Shown: positions 17,064-26,590 of the stretch, piece after piece
Numbering within the stretch: the stretch's first letter is position 1
Layout of the letters: every line of letters begins with the position of its first letter
NCBI RefSeq assembly: GCF_018343515.1
Contig: NZ_JAGYPD010000005.1
Coordinates: 124,001 to 188,000 of the forward strand
Reading direction: 5' to 3'
DNA from: Bacillus sp. FJAT-50079
GTDB taxonomy: Bacteria > Bacillota > Bacilli > Bacillales > Bacillaceae_C
Length of the DNA: 64,000 bases
The notes under the pieces: model-generated
The model's database searches: none
Told to the model about the DNA's origin: nothing
Seen by the model: the letters and a program-made list of their open reading frames with translations, nothing else
Program-made: the position numbers and the translations under genes

Positions 17064-18806
17064 CTACCCTAATTTATGTGTGTCAACTAAATACGCTTCT
17101 CCATTTTTGGAATCGTGAAGCTCAAAAATAACAATCTCGTTCTTTCCTTGCTTCAATAATGGACCAGGTACGTATAAAGTTTCCTGTGGACCGATTTCCC
17201 AATACCTGCCCAAATTAAACCCATTTACAAACACTACACCTTTTGTCCAGCCGGGCAATTCGACAAATGTATCTCCGATTTCGTTTACCGAAAAAAAACC
17301 TCGATAAAAAATGGGATGATCTTGTGGCCTGTCATCTGCCTTAAAACACAATTGATTCAAATTATCCAACGGAAGTGTATAAATGGTCCAGTCAAATAAA
17401 AACTGACGCTCAAAGCGAACTCCTTCCGTAATTCCCTTTGGATCAAACATGTATGGACCATAATTAATTCGTCCCATATTTTCAACTAAAATATCAAGCT
17501 GTATCCCCTCTTCTGGTACCTCAATCATCACTTCTTTGTAATCCCATCGATCGATAACCCCTTTGAATGTCTGATTCACATAGACGAGTGCCCGATCTCG
17601 AACCTCTTGAATCGTTAAAGCCGCTTCCTCCATTGGCCCTTTTAAAAAAGTACGGTAAAGAATAAATCCATAATCTTGCCCTAACTTTTCCATCGTTTCC
17701 GGATGGACTTTTTGTATTGGGGAGCTGAGCTGATCTAATGCTTCAAATAAACTAAGCGATTCTCTCATTCCTACTTTTCCGTAACTCTTTTTCGGAATTG
17801 GTTTGGGTAAAACAAGCTCACCCACGTCCTTATGTTTGGCAATTGCTTCACGCACCGCATAAAATTTAGGTGTAAGTTCTCCTGTCTCACTGATCGGACA
17901 ATCATAATCATAGCTTGTAACGGTCGGCTCGTATTTATCACTATAATTAGCACCGTTGTAAAACCCAAAGTTTGTTCCGCCATGAAACATGTAAAAGTTT
18001 ACCGAGTCACCATTTTTAAGCATTTCCTCAAACGTATTTGCCGCCTCTTGTGGATCGCGCTGATGGTGCTCTTCTCCCCAATGGTCAAACCAGCCATTCC
18101 AATATTCCATTACAATGTTCGGTGTATCAGGGAATTGTTCCTGCAATGTTGCAAATGACTCCTTTGGCTTGGATCCGAAGTTCACCGTTGCCAATACCCC
18201 TTCAAGCGTTCCACCGTTTAGCATTAAATTTGTAGGACCATCGGAAGTAAATAACAAAACATCGATGCCTCTTTTAATCATTGCGTCCTTTATGTATTGT
18301 AAATATCGCTTATCATTGCCATAGCTTCCATATTCATTTTCAATTTGCATCGCAATAATTGGACCGCCATTCGTTTGTAAAAACGGCTTTAATTTGGCGA
18401 GCATAACATCATAATAATGATCTACTTTTTCCAAAAAGGGCTCGTAGTAGGAACGAATTCGCATATTTCGATCTGCCAAAAGCCAGGAAGGCAGACCGCC
18501 AAATTCCCATTCTGCACATATATAGGGACTTGGTCGCGCAATTACATATAATCCAAGCCGCTCAGCGATACGGATAAAATCTTCGACATTAGCGATCCCC
18601 TCAAATTGAAATTTCCCTTCTTCCGGCTCATGTAAATTCCACGGAATATACATTTCAACACTATTAAAACCGCATGCTTTCAATTTTATTAATCGATCTT
18701 CCCAATATTCCGGTACGATGCGAAAATAGTGAATCGCTCCGGAAATTATTTGAAATGGTTCGTTATTCAAATATAATTTTTTCCCTTTTACGGATAATTT
18801 CGACAC
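17064..18806 (-). CDS. GH35 beta-galactosidase (580 aa)
   Basis: Glycoside hydrolase family 35 enzyme removing terminal beta-galactose. The TIM barrel covers about residues 5-320: ISGAIHYFRIVPEYWEDRL, AEWEFGGLPSWLL, acid/base segment QIENEYGSYG, nucleophile segment VMEYWNGWFDHWG. Jelly-roll modules follow, with the typical NGFNLGRYWEIGPQETLYVP near the end. No signal peptide, so it acts inside the cell on imported oligosaccharides. I prefer GTG 18806 (VSKLSVKGKKLYLN) because AAAGGAG lies 9-10 nt upstream; the frame is open nine codons further. Last gene of the sugar operon. Confidence 0.9.
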   Translation of the reverse strand: MSKLSVKGKKLYLNNEPFQIISGAIHYFRIVPEYWEDRLIKLKACGFNSVEMYIPWNLHEPEEGKFQFEGIANVEDFIRIAERLGLYVIARPSPYICAEWEFGGLPSWLLADRNMRIRSYYEPFLEKVDHYYDVMLAKLKPFLQTNGGPIIAMQIENEYGSYGNDKRYLQYIKDAMIKRGIDVLLFTSDGPTNLMLNGGTLEGVLATVNFGSKPKESFATLQEQFPDTPNIVMEYWNGWFDHWGEEHHQRDPQEAANTFEEMLKNGDSVNFYMFHGGTNFGFYNGANYSDKYEPTVTSYDYDCPISETGELTPKFYAVREAIAKHKDVGELVLPKPIPKKSYGKVGMRESLSLFEALDQLSSPIQKVHPETMEKLGQDYGFILYRTFLKGPMEEAALTIQEVRDRALVYVNQTFKGVIDRWDYKEVMIEVPEEGIQLDILVENMGRINYGPYMFDPKGITEGVRFERQFLFDWTIYTLPLDNLNQLCFKADDRPQDHPIFYRGFFSVNEIGDTFVELPGWTKGVVFVNGFNLGRYWEIGPQETLYVPGPLLKQGKNEIVIFELHDSKNGEAYLVDTHKLG

Positions 18807-18841
18807 GCATAACAGCTCCTTTATATCCATCACACTCTTAT

Positions 18842-19009
18842 TTATGTGAACTTTCTGTTATAATTCCAAACGAGAAATAGCAGTCCAGCAATCCCTATTA
18901 ATTGAACGAGCAAATATATTCGACCAACTGTCTTTTGCCCTTTAATAATCAAGTACATGCAAAAGAAAAAGAAGAGGATTTTTAAAATACGGAAAATATA
19001 ATCCTTCAT
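18842..19009 (-). CDS. Small membrane protein in the sugar operon (55 aa)
   Basis: MKDYIFRILKILFFFFCMYL begins one of two hydrophobic helices (about residues 6-24 and 31-48), separated by KGQKTVGR and followed by a basic tail (NYNRKFT). A strong GGAGGG ribosome site lies 8 nt before the ATG. It sits between the permease and the beta-galactosidase with short gaps, so it is part of the operon. Small two-helix proteins (DUF6903-like, from memory) accompany sugar ABC operons in Firmicutes. Role unknown. Confidence 0.7.
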   Translation of the reverse strand: MKDYIFRILKILFFFFCMYLIIKGQKTVGRIYLLVQLIGIAGLLFLVWNYNRKFT

Positions 19010-19046
19010 CTGACGATCCCTCCTACCGTTTCAGCATAGATCTCAA

Positions 19047-19928
19047 CTACCCTTTTAATCCGCCAACCGTCATCCCTTGAGTCAGTCTTTTTTGCACTAA
19101 TATATACAAAATTAATGTCGGCAACATGACAATGACCATACCGGCAAACATCGGACCATAATTAACGGCGGCGCGTTCGGCTGACATTAAATTCATCAGT
19201 CCGACAGTCAATGTTTTGTTATCCCCCGGCATCAATGTGAGGGCAATTATATATTCATTCCAAAAGGCGAGAAAGTTAAAGAGAATAACGATGATGATAC
19301 TTGGACGAGCCATCGGAATCATGATCGTAATCATCGTCTTGAAATAGCTTGCCCCATCAATATTTGCCGCTTCTTCATAATCAGTTGGAATGGTTTGAAA
19401 GTAACTAGATAAGAGATAGATCGTAAACGGCAGTGCCGTAGACGCATAAATGAAAGCGAGCATAAATCGATTGTTAATAAAGAGGCTTTCCCCGCCAATA
19501 CTTCTTAAAGCTGTATCCCAGTCCAAGAGCATTAAAAAAATGGGAACGACAATATAACTGACGTTAATAAATAAACCTGCTTTTACAAATGAATAAATAA
19601 ATTTACTGCCTAAAAATTCGTATCTGGCCAAAACGTATGCAGCCGGCAAGGCAACAATTAATAAAATCAATAAAGCCAAAAAGGTTACAATTACTGAGTT
19701 CAACATATAACTTGCCATATGTGCTTCTTGAAACGCTTCTATAAAGTTTTCATAGTAAAATCCGTTTGGCATTGCCCAAGGATTCCCATAGAACTCTTTA
19801 TTTTCTTTAATTGAAGCGAAAAATACCCATGCCACTGGTACAATGATCGAAATCGCCAATCCCACTAGCGCTACATAAATAAATAGCTTGTAAAGAGTAT
19901 CTAAACTGAGCCCTTTTGATGTTTTCAT
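19047..19928 (-). CDS. Sugar ABC transporter permease, MalG/LacG type (293 aa)
   Basis: Carbohydrate uptake family 1 permease with six transmembrane segments. The EAA loop is visible as YEEAANIDGASYFKTMITIMIP MARPS (around residues 185-208), the contact site for the shared ATPase. The C-terminus QGMTVGGLKG is characteristic of MalG-type proteins. No ATPase gene is present, so an MsmX-like multi-task ATPase encoded elsewhere is expected. Works with the permease at 19947-20843. Confidence 0.9.
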   Translation of the reverse strand: MKTSKGLSLDTLYKLFIYVALVGLAISIIVPVAWVFFASIKENKEFYGNPWAMPNGFYYENFIEAFQEAHMASYMLNSVIVTFLALLILLIVALPAAYVLARYEFLGSKFIYSFVKAGLFINVSYIVVPIFLMLLDWDTALRSIGGESLFINNRFMLAFIYASTALPFTIYLLSSYFQTIPTDYEEAANIDGASYFKTMITIMIPMARPSIIIVILFNFLAFWNEYIIALTLMPGDNKTLTVGLMNLMSAERAAVNYGPMFAGMVIVMLPTLILYILVQKRLTQGMTVGGLKG

Positions 19929-19946
19929 AAAGTTTGTAGAACCTCC

Positions 19947-20843
19947 TTAATACTCCAATACATCTCGTTTAGTAATATGGTTCATGATGGCTGCAAGAGC
20001 AAAAGAAAAGACAAAGACAACTACACCGATCGCCATTCCATATCCATATGTCGAGTTTGTATATGCTTGATTGTACATATAGAAGAGGAATACTTCTGTT
20101 GAACCGTCAGGGCCCCCGCCAGTCATCGTTTGAACGAGCAAGAAGCTTAAATTAATCGTACTAATAATAAAAAATGTCAACGTTGTTCGGATATTATTCC
20201 ATATTAAAGGCAAGGTAATATCGGTAAATTGTTTTATTTTACCAGCCCCCTCCAGTGATGCAGCTTCATAGAAGCTCTCCGGAATACTAGCCATGCTGGA
20301 CATGTACATCACCATGTAGTAACCGATTGCTTGCCAAATTAAAGCAAACGAAACACTATATATAACGATGTCTTGGTTACCAAGCCATAGTTGTTGCCAA
20401 TTTTCTAAATGTAGTAATCTTAAAATACTATTTAGCAGTCCTGTTTCTGGGTCATAAATAGCAGAAAATATCCCGGCAATAACAACGATTGATAAAATAT
20501 TGGAAATATAGAAAATCACGCGGAAGAAATTAACTCCTTTAATCTTCTCCCTTGTTAAAACCGCCGCAAAGAAAAGGGCAAATACGAGGGTGAAAATCGT
20601 TACAATGACGATCAGTAAGATCGAATTTTGAAAGGAACGAAAAAAATTCATATCATTCCATAATATCCTGAAATTTTCTAGTCCAATGAATTCTTGATGC
20701 TTAGAAAAGCCTCCCCATTGATAAAGTGACATTCGAAATACTTCAATCGTTGGTACAACCATAAAGAGAATGAGTAAAATAAGCGCTGGAGTTAAACAAA
20801 CGCCAATAAAGATGCTTCTTGATCTCGACTTGTTCAAAATCAT
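19947..20843 (-). CDS. Sugar ABC transporter permease, MalF/LacF type (298 aa)
   Basis: Partner permease with six transmembrane segments (first at about residues 10-32). The EAA motif is FYEAASLEGAGKIKQFTDIT (about 195-215). A TMTGGGPDGSTEV segment precedes the last helices. The order binding protein, MalF-type, MalG-type is standard for oligosaccharide importers. It is preceded by a 156-bp gap carrying a repeat fragment, where transcription may be partly attenuated after the binding-protein gene. Confidence 0.9.
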   Translation of the reverse strand: MILNKSRSRSIFIGVCLTPALILLILFMVVPTIEVFRMSLYQWGGFSKHQEFIGLENFRILWNDMNFFRSFQNSILLIVIVTIFTLVFALFFAAVLTREKIKGVNFFRVIFYISNILSIVVIAGIFSAIYDPETGLLNSILRLLHLENWQQLWLGNQDIVIYSVSFALIWQAIGYYMVMYMSSMASIPESFYEAASLEGAGKIKQFTDITLPLIWNNIRTTLTFFIISTINLSFLLVQTMTGGGPDGSTEVFLFYMYNQAYTNSTYGYGMAIGVVVFVFSFALAAIMNHITKRDVLEY

Positions 20844-20859
20844 TCACCTCATTTAATAA

Positions 20860-20886
20860 AAAAGCGCAAGCGCCCGTTTAGCGACG
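20860..20886. repeat. Fragment of a dispersed GC-rich repeat element
   Basis: 27 bp identical to the start of the longer element at 63725. The core is GCGCAAGCGCCC followed by GTTTAGCGACG. Read on the minus strand it gives GCGC-TT-GCGC followed by T6, so it may act as a weak terminator after the binding-protein gene. Confidence 0.6.
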
Positions 20887-20999
20887 ACTTCCTGTAATAA
20901 AATGATCTATTTTCTTTTTTAATTAAATAAAACGATGAGACCATATACTCACCGTTCCATTATTAAACAATTAGCCTATGAATCAGTTATGGAAATCGA

Positions 21000-22364
21000 T
21001 TAGTTTAAAGCGGGTCTTAATTTATCACTTGCTTCCTCTATACTTGCTTGCCATTTATCAACGGAAAGTTTACCGCTCATTACACTGTCAACTTGCCCGT
21101 ATAAAGTATCTCCCATGCTCACTCCTGGTACTGGCTTCGTAGATGCAAATGTTCCCATCGCTGGCAGTGCACCTTCTTCATAAATCTGATAAAAAACCTC
21201 ATTTTGTCCGTCAAGTTGGTCCGTAATTCCTTCAATTGGCTGAACCGCATTTGCTTCCAAGAAGATAGAAGCAGCCTTATCTGAGTACATATACGTGATA
21301 AACTCTTTAGCGATGTCTTTATTTTTTGCTTCTGATGGAATCCATATTTGTTCGAAGAAAGTGAATGCATACCGATCTCCACCTTTTTCAAAAGCGGGAA
21401 CCGGCATCATTGCCCATTCAAAGTTTTCGGCTCTCGGGGCTTCTGCCATCTCTCCAGCCACCCATGTACCATTTGGCATAAATAGCGCTTTATTGTCTAA
21501 AATAAGCTGTTGATTTTTCGTAAAATCATTAGGATTCGCATTCGCAACCGTATTCGGGTGTGTATAATCCGCTAATTTCCCAACTGTTTCAAATACTTGT
21601 GTTGCTTCTTTTGATTCCCAAATACCATCTTCATAGGTCATTGCCGCTTGATAAAAATCAGGGCCGCCTGCTGCATAAAGCATCGAACCAACTAATGTAT
21701 CAAAATATCCAGTTGTAGGGTACGTAAACAAAGATATCCCATCTTTTGCCGCTGCTTCACCTAATTCCCACATCTCATCCCAAGTTTCTGGAACTGTCCA
21801 ACCTTTTTCCTCAAATATTCCAGCATTATAAAATAATCCGGTAGGGCTATAGAACATCGGTCCTAAGTACGTTTCCCCATCAGCATACGGATTTGTCGCA
21901 AGAGTATCTGTAAAACCTGATAGCATTTTTTCACTAACCGCTCCATCCTCACCATATACCTTCATCCCTAAAACATCTGTTATTTTCTCTACACCATTTT
22001 CCTTAATTAACGTTTCTGTTAATGCTTCTTCTCTGCCTGTTGCTAGTAAAACTACATCAGGATACTCACCAGCTTGCATATTAGGACGAATCACTTCTTC
22101 TAGATTCTTTTCAACCGTTAATTTTACAATGACATTTTCATTAGCGGCCTCAAAAGATTCGGCTATTTTGCTCCACATTTCAGCCCCATATGCCGATTCT
22201 AAAGCAGCAACATGTAGGGTAGTTTTTTCGGCGGGAGTTTTTTCTCCTCCGTTCCCTTCATCTTTCGGTGCTTCAGACCCCGTACTTTCTCCTCCTGAGC
22301 ATGCGGCTAAACTGAATAAAAAGAAAATAAACAAACTAGTAATTAACCACTTTTTCATGTTCAT
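21000..22364 (-). CDS. Sugar ABC transporter substrate-binding lipoprotein (454 aa)
   Basis: Extracytoplasmic solute-binding protein, family 1. The signal peptide ends in a lipobox LAACSGG (Cys at about 22), then a Gly/Glu/Lys-rich linker. The mature domain has typical features (SYGAEMWSKIAESFEAAN, YTHPNTVANANPNDFTKNQQ, FMPNGTWVAGEMAEAP). First gene of the operon, following GGGGG. Downstream permeases and a cytoplasmic beta-galactosidase point to a galactose-containing oligosaccharide. Sugar specificity is inference. Confidence 0.9.
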   Translation of the reverse strand: MNMKKWLITSLFIFFLFSLAACSGGESTGSEAPKDEGNGGEKTPAEKTTLHVAALESAYGAEMWSKIAESFEAANENVIVKLTVEKNLEEVIRPNMQAGEYPDVVLLATGREEALTETLIKENGVEKITDVLGMKVYGEDGAVSEKMLSGFTDTLATNPYADGETYLGPMFYSPTGLFYNAGIFEEKGWTVPETWDEMWELGEAAAKDGISLFTYPTTGYFDTLVGSMLYAAGGPDFYQAAMTYEDGIWESKEATQVFETVGKLADYTHPNTVANANPNDFTKNQQLILDNKALFMPNGTWVAGEMAEAPRAENFEWAMMPVPAFEKGGDRYAFTFFEQIWIPSEAKNKDIAKEFITYMYSDKAASIFLEANAVQPIEGITDQLDGQNEVFYQIYEEGALPAMGTFASTKPVPGVSMGDTLYGQVDSVMSGKLSVDKWQASIEEASDKLRPALN

Positions 22365-22488
22365 TATGAGCTCCCCCTCTTTTTGTTCATACTTAAATGG
22401 TACATTTCGTGAAGCGCTTCCACAATCAACATCTTGTTCAACTTTTTAGGTATCTTGCTTTCTATTAAACATTTCGATAAAATTATTT

Positions 22489-22502
22489 TGAAAACATTTT
22501 CA
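22489..22502. promoter_or_regulatory. cre-like site (CcpA)
   Basis: TGAAAACATTTTCA, within a perfect 16-bp palindrome. Compared with the consensus TGWAARCGYTTWCW it differs only at the central G (A here). It lies 20 bp before the AraC gene in the divergent region, so CcpA could repress the regulator, the sugar operon, or both. Confidence 0.6.
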
Positions 22503-22521
22503 AGGGAAGGACGAATGACAA

Positions 22522-23400
22522 ATGTCCCATATTGTGTATAAATTGGAAAAATCCGAAATACAAAAAATGCCCCTTAATCTCTTATATATTACCCGAGCTG
22601 AATATGGTAAAGACTGGCATAGTACACAGCATTCCCACCACTTTACAGAACTTTTTTATATCGTGAAAGGGAAAGGATTTTTTGTTCTACCAGATTATGA
22701 AATCCCTGTTAAAGAAAATGATTTGGTCATTATCAATCCATTTGTTGACCACACTGAAAAATCCAATCTTCAAGATTCACTTGAATACATTGCATTAGGA
22801 ATAGAAGGATTGTCATTCTCTCTTCCGGATGAAAAGGATTTACAGATGGGCTTATATACGTATCAAGGGAATCGCGAGGAGATTTTATTTTATCTCAATC
22901 GATTATTATATGAGGTTCAGAATAGTAAGGCTGAATTCGAGACGATATGTCAAAATATTATAGAAATTCTAATTATAAAACTTCAACGAGAAAAAAATTT
23001 CAAAGTTGAAAAAAACGAAGCCAAAAGAATCAATAAAGATGTTGCATTCATCAAGCAATTTATTAATCTTCATTACCGCAACGATATTACGCTTGATAAA
23101 CTAGCAGAAATAAGACATATTAATAAATATTACCTAGCCCATTCCTTTAAAAAGGATATGGGAATATCTCCTATCGAATATTTAAATCAAGTCCGGATCA
23201 AAAAATCGCAGCTTCTCTTAGAAACGACTGATTATAAAATCGCAGATATTGCTGAAATGATCGGTTTTTCCTCCCAATCTTTTTTTGCACAATCATTTAG
23301 ACGTTTAACAAACCAGACTCCTTCAACATACCGAAAAGAAACGAGATTAAATTTTCATACAAATGAGTTAACGAAAGATGAAAAACTCATCGATTACTAG
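22522..23400 (+). CDS. AraC-family regulator of the sugar operon (292 aa)
   Basis: The N-terminal cupin-like sensor covers about residues 15-100 (HSTQHSHHFTELFYIVKGKG, ENDLVIINPFVDH). The C-terminal double helix-turn-helix covers about 178-280 (LDKLAEIRHINKYYLAHSFKKDMG and KIADIAEMIGFSSQSFFAQSFRR). It is divergent from the binding-protein gene with a 157-bp shared control region and probably activates that operon when its sugar is bound. Start ATG 22522 follows GGGAAGGA at about 10 nt. Confidence 0.9.
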   Translation: MSHIVYKLEKSEIQKMPLNLLYITRAEYGKDWHSTQHSHHFTELFYIVKGKGFFVLPDYEIPVKENDLVIINPFVDHTEKSNLQDSLEYIALGIEGLSFSLPDEKDLQMGLYTYQGNREEILFYLNRLLYEVQNSKAEFETICQNIIEILIIKLQREKNFKVEKNEAKRINKDVAFIKQFINLHYRNDITLDKLAEIRHINKYYLAHSFKKDMGISPIEYLNQVRIKKSQLLLETTDYKIADIAEMIGFSSQSFFAQSFRRLTNQTPSTYRKETRLNFHTNELTKDEKLIDY

Positions 23401-23604
23401 GAGATGCTCAACCGCTATGGCCTTATTGACACATTCGTATCCAAATCTAGTTATTATTGCTGTTTGAAATAAGAATAGAACATTTTAATAGTGCTGTGCG
23501 ACCCAAATATACGTAGGCTCATGGAAATGGAAGTTTATTCGGACAGACAGCTACGAAGAAAGCCTAATTATTTATAGAGGAAACAAATTTTTCGAGGTGC
23601 TTAA

Positions 23605-24522
23605 ATGAAAAAGAAACGCTATGAAAATATGGATCAGCATATCACTCTGAGTACTTTTAAAGATCTCATGCAATGGAGAAAGGAAAGACGAGGAAAAAAG
23701 AAAGATTTATCATTCCAAATACCAAGGGAGGATCGAACGAAGGTTGCATTTTTGCAATCGAATTATTCGATTCCTACGATTACTTGGATTGGCCATTCCA
23801 CCTTTCTCATTCAGTTAGATGGGAAAAATATTGTAACAGACCCTGTTTGGGCGAATCGGCTTGGCTTCGAAAAACGCCTCTCACCACCGGGACTAGCCAT
23901 CTCAGAATTGCCCTCCATTGATTTTGTGCTTATTTCCCATAGTCATTATGATCATCTCGATTATGCTTCAATTAAAAAACTAAAGGGTAACCCTGTTTAT
24001 TTCGTACCGATCGGACTTGGCCACGCGTTTAAAAGAAAAGGATTAGATAAAACAGTGGAATGTAATTGGTGGGAAGGGCATGATGTTGGTGATCTACACA
24101 TTGCTTTTGTACCTGCCCAGCATTGGACAAAGAGGACATTAACTGATACAAATCGTTCACATTGGGGCGGCTGGGTCATAAAAAGTCAGAAGCAAACGAT
24201 TTATTTTGCGGGTGATAGCGGCTATTTCAAAGGATTCTCGCAAATTGGGCAAACATATCAAATTGATTATTGCTTAATGCCCATTGGCGCCTATGAACCT
24301 GAATGGTTTATGGCTAACCAGCATGTCAGCCCAGAAGAAGCAGTTAAAGCCTTTCTCGATACACGCGCCCAAACGATGATCCCTATGCACTACGGAGCCT
24401 ATCGCTTGGCTGATGATACCCCGAAAGAAGCGCTCGATCGCTTGCTTGCCGCATGGAATAAGGCGAATTTAAGTAATGAGCAATTAAAAATAATGAATCT
24501 AGGCGAGACATTGAGAATATAG
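23605..24522 (+). CDS. MBL-fold metal-dependent hydrolase (305 aa)
   Basis: Metallo-beta-lactamase fold of the UlaG/NAPE-PLD-like branch. Metal ligands are visible in LISHSHYDHLD (HxHxDH), VPAQHWTKR, FAGDSGYF and MPMHYGAY (His). WIGHSTFLIQLDGKNIVTDPVW is the diagnostic first strand pair. The N-terminal 55 residues are basic and charged. Natural substrate unknown; relatives hydrolyse phosphodiester or lactone bonds. GAGGTG ribosome site. Monocistronic, followed by the tandem-repeat array. Confidence 0.85.
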   Translation: MKKKRYENMDQHITLSTFKDLMQWRKERRGKKKDLSFQIPREDRTKVAFLQSNYSIPTITWIGHSTFLIQLDGKNIVTDPVWANRLGFEKRLSPPGLAISELPSIDFVLISHSHYDHLDYASIKKLKGNPVYFVPIGLGHAFKRKGLDKTVECNWWEGHDVGDLHIAFVPAQHWTKRTLTDTNRSHWGGWVIKSQKQTIYFAGDSGYFKGFSQIGQTYQIDYCLMPIGAYEPEWFMANQHVSPEEAVKAFLDTRAQTMIPMHYGAYRLADDTPKEALDRLLAAWNKANLSNEQLKIMNLGETLRI

Positions 24523-24590
24523 CCGCGCAAAAAAGGCTTGTCATAAAGGGATTATAATATAAGGGAAGTCCGCCTTTGGTAAACATATGT

Positions 24591-24975
24591 GTTCGATTTA
24601 ACCTTACTGGGAATGTTTTGACTATGAGGGGCATTCGAGAGACGTTCGATTTACCTTACTGGGAATGTTTTGACTATGAGGGGCATTCGAGAGACGTTCG
24701 ATTTACCCTACTGGGAATGTTTTGACTGTGAAGGGCATTCGAGAGACGTTCGATTTACCCTACTGGGAATGTTTTGACTGTGAGGGGCATTCGAGAGACG
24801 TTCGATTTACCTTACTGGGAATGTTTTGACTATGAGGGGCATTAGAGAGACGTTCGATTTACCTTACTGGGAATATTTTGACTGTGAAGGGCATTCGAGA
24901 GGCATTCGATTTACCTTACTGGGAATGTTTTGACTGTGAGAGGCATTCGAGAGGCATTCGATTTACCTTACTGAA
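24591..24975. repeat. Tandem array: seven 52-bp units plus a partial copy
   Basis: Units begin at 24591 (53 bp, one extra A), 24644, 24696, 24748, 24800, 24852 and 24904, then a partial at 24956. Each reads GTTCGATTTACC, TTACTGGGAATG, TTTTGACT, ATGAGGGGCATTCGAGAGAC, with one to four substitutions per copy. The period is not a multiple of three, so it is not a protein repeat. There are no unique spacers, so it is not CRISPR. It occupies most of the 607-bp space between the MBL hydrolase and the amidase; no gene is seen there. Confidence 0.95.
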
Positions 24976-24992
24976 GACTTTCCGTAAGAGAA

Positions 24993-25019
24993 GGTCAATC
25001 GAATGGCGTTCGATTGACC
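24993..25019. other. Perfect hairpin at the end of the tandem array
   Basis: Arms GGTCAATCGAA / TTCGATTGACC around TGGCG. The arm sequence is related to the ATTCGA...TTCGAT junction of the 52-bp units. No T-run follows, so it is not an ordinary terminator. Confidence 0.7.
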
Positions 25020-25069
25020 AAAATGACGAAATTATACTATCTAAGGGAAATGGATAATAACCTGAGCAT

Positions 25070-25122
25070 AAAAAAGAAGGGCTACTCAAAAGTCAATAAA
25101 AGTTTGACCTCTAAGACAGCCT
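25070..25122 (-). terminator. Probable terminator of the amidase operon
   Basis: Minus strand: outer GGCT/AGCC and inner GTCAA/TTGAC pairing, then CTTCTTTTTT, eight nt after the amidase stop codon. Confidence 0.55.
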
Positions 25123-25129
25123 CTTCCCA

Positions 25130-26590
25130 TTATTCCCCTAAGATCGGAGGGCGGCGATGCTTCGTCGCTTGTTCGAAGGCATAGGCGATTTTTAGCAATG
25201 TTTTTTCACTAAAAGCCGTTCCCGTGAACATGATTCCGAACGGTTCTCCATTTGGAATAAACCCAGCTGGAACGATGACAGACGGATAACCCGCCCGTGC
25301 TGCAATGACGGAGCCGCGATCTCCGGCAAAGACGATCGCATCTAAACGATCTTTTTGTAATGCATAGTCAATGCCGCGCTTCCGCGATAAATACGAATCT
25401 CTTTCTAAAATACGAATATACTCTTCCTCGACGAGTGTTCCACTTAGCTTTTCGGCTGCTTCGAGTAGTTTTTGTCCGTAAGTTAACGTTTCTTGTGGAT
25501 ACTTATGATTAAATGCGATCACATCTTCAAGTGAGCGGATCTGATTCATACTAGCTGTATCTTTTAAATAAGCATTTAAACTCGGCTTAAATTCATACGT
25601 TAAAATCTCAAATCCCCATTGTTCCTTTGCGGATGGAATATTGATTTCATCCACCACCTCTGCTCCTAATTGCCGAAGAACCTGAATCGTTTCTTCATAT
25701 AGAGAAATTTTATGTTTGCTTAACCGCTCAAGAAAATGCCCGCGCGCAACACCGATTCTCATTCCTTTTAAGGAAAGCTCCTTTAGTTCTTCAATAAAGC
25801 CATTTGAGAGCGGATTTGTCAATGTGACGGGATCTTGTACATCTGCACCAACGATCGCCTCCAATACATATGCCGCATCCTTTACCGTTCTTGCCATCGG
25901 CCCGGGCGTATCTTGACTATGAGTAATTGGAATCACTCCTGTTCTGCTCACAAGTCCGACCGTCGGTTTAATCCCTACCAAAGAATTTTTCAAGGAAGGA
26001 TTTAATATTGAACCAGATGTTTCCGTGCCAATTGCCGCTGTCGCAAAATTAGCAGCAGTCGCTGCACCAGAACCGGAGCTTGAGCCGCCAACATCGAATT
26101 TTCCGTATGGGTTTACCGTTTGTCCACCCCTTGAGCTAAAACCGCTCGGCATCCCAAATGTCATAAAATTGGCCCATTCCGTCATATTCGTTTTGCCTAA
26201 TAAAATCGCTCCTGCTCCCCGAAGCTGCGAAGCAACAAATGAATCGTTCATCGCATAATGATCGTTCAATGCCAGCGATCCTGCCGTCGTATGCATTTTA
26301 TCTCCCGTATCGATATTATCCTTTAAAAAAATCGGAATGCCATGTAACGGACCTCTTGCGCCATTCCGCTTTCGCTCTGCATCAAGTGCAGCAGCGATAT
26401 ACAAGGCATCCGGATTGATTTCAATGACGGAGCGGATCTCTTTATCATATTTACCAACCCGATATAAATACATTTGCACGAGATCAACAGAGGTTAGCTC
26501 CCCCTCACTTAATTTTTTCTGTAAATCCTCAATTGTTGCCTCCAGCAACCATTCATCATGCCATTTTCTCAGTCGTGGATTTTCCAACAC
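25130..26590 (-). CDS. Amidase-signature family hydrolase (486 aa)
   Basis: Ser-cisSer-Lys amidase. Catalytic Lys lies in IPIFLKDNIDT. The glycine/serine region is DVGGSSSGSGAATAANFA with the cis-Ser. The nucleophile lies in GTETSGSILNPS. The C-terminal PAGFIPNGEPFGIMF matches bacterial GatA-like stand-alone amidases. Substrate unknown; no GatB/GatC neighbour, so not the tRNA amidotransferase. GTG start at 26590 immediately after the stop of the upstream half-MFS gene, sharing AAAGGAG. Third gene of a minus-strand operon (FAD oxidase, half-MFS, amidase). Confidence 0.87.
   Translation of the reverse strand: MLENPRLRKWHDEWLLEATIEDLQKKLSEGELTSVDLVQMYLYRVGKYDKEIRSVIEINPDALYIAAALDAERKRNGARGPLHGIPIFLKDNIDTGDKMHTTAGSLALNDHYAMNDSFVASQLRGAGAILLGKTNMTEWANFMTFGMPSGFSSRGGQTVNPYGKFDVGGSSSGSGAATAANFATAAIGTETSGSILNPSLKNSLVGIKPTVGLVSRTGVIPITHSQDTPGPMARTVKDAAYVLEAIVGADVQDPVTLTNPLSNGFIEELKELSLKGMRIGVARGHFLERLSKHKISLYEETIQVLRQLGAEVVDEINIPSAKEQWGFEILTYEFKPSLNAYLKDTASMNQIRSLEDVIAFNHKYPQETLTYGQKLLEAAEKLSGTLVEEEYIRILERDSYLSRKRGIDYALQKDRLDAIVFAGDRGSVIAARAGYPSVIVPAGFIPNGEPFGIMFTGTAFSEKTLLKIAYAFEQATKHRRPPILGE

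Noticed and set aside
24591-24975. Possible CRISPR array
   Set aside because: Units are contiguous and near-identical over all 52 bp, with no unique spacers and no cas genes nearby.
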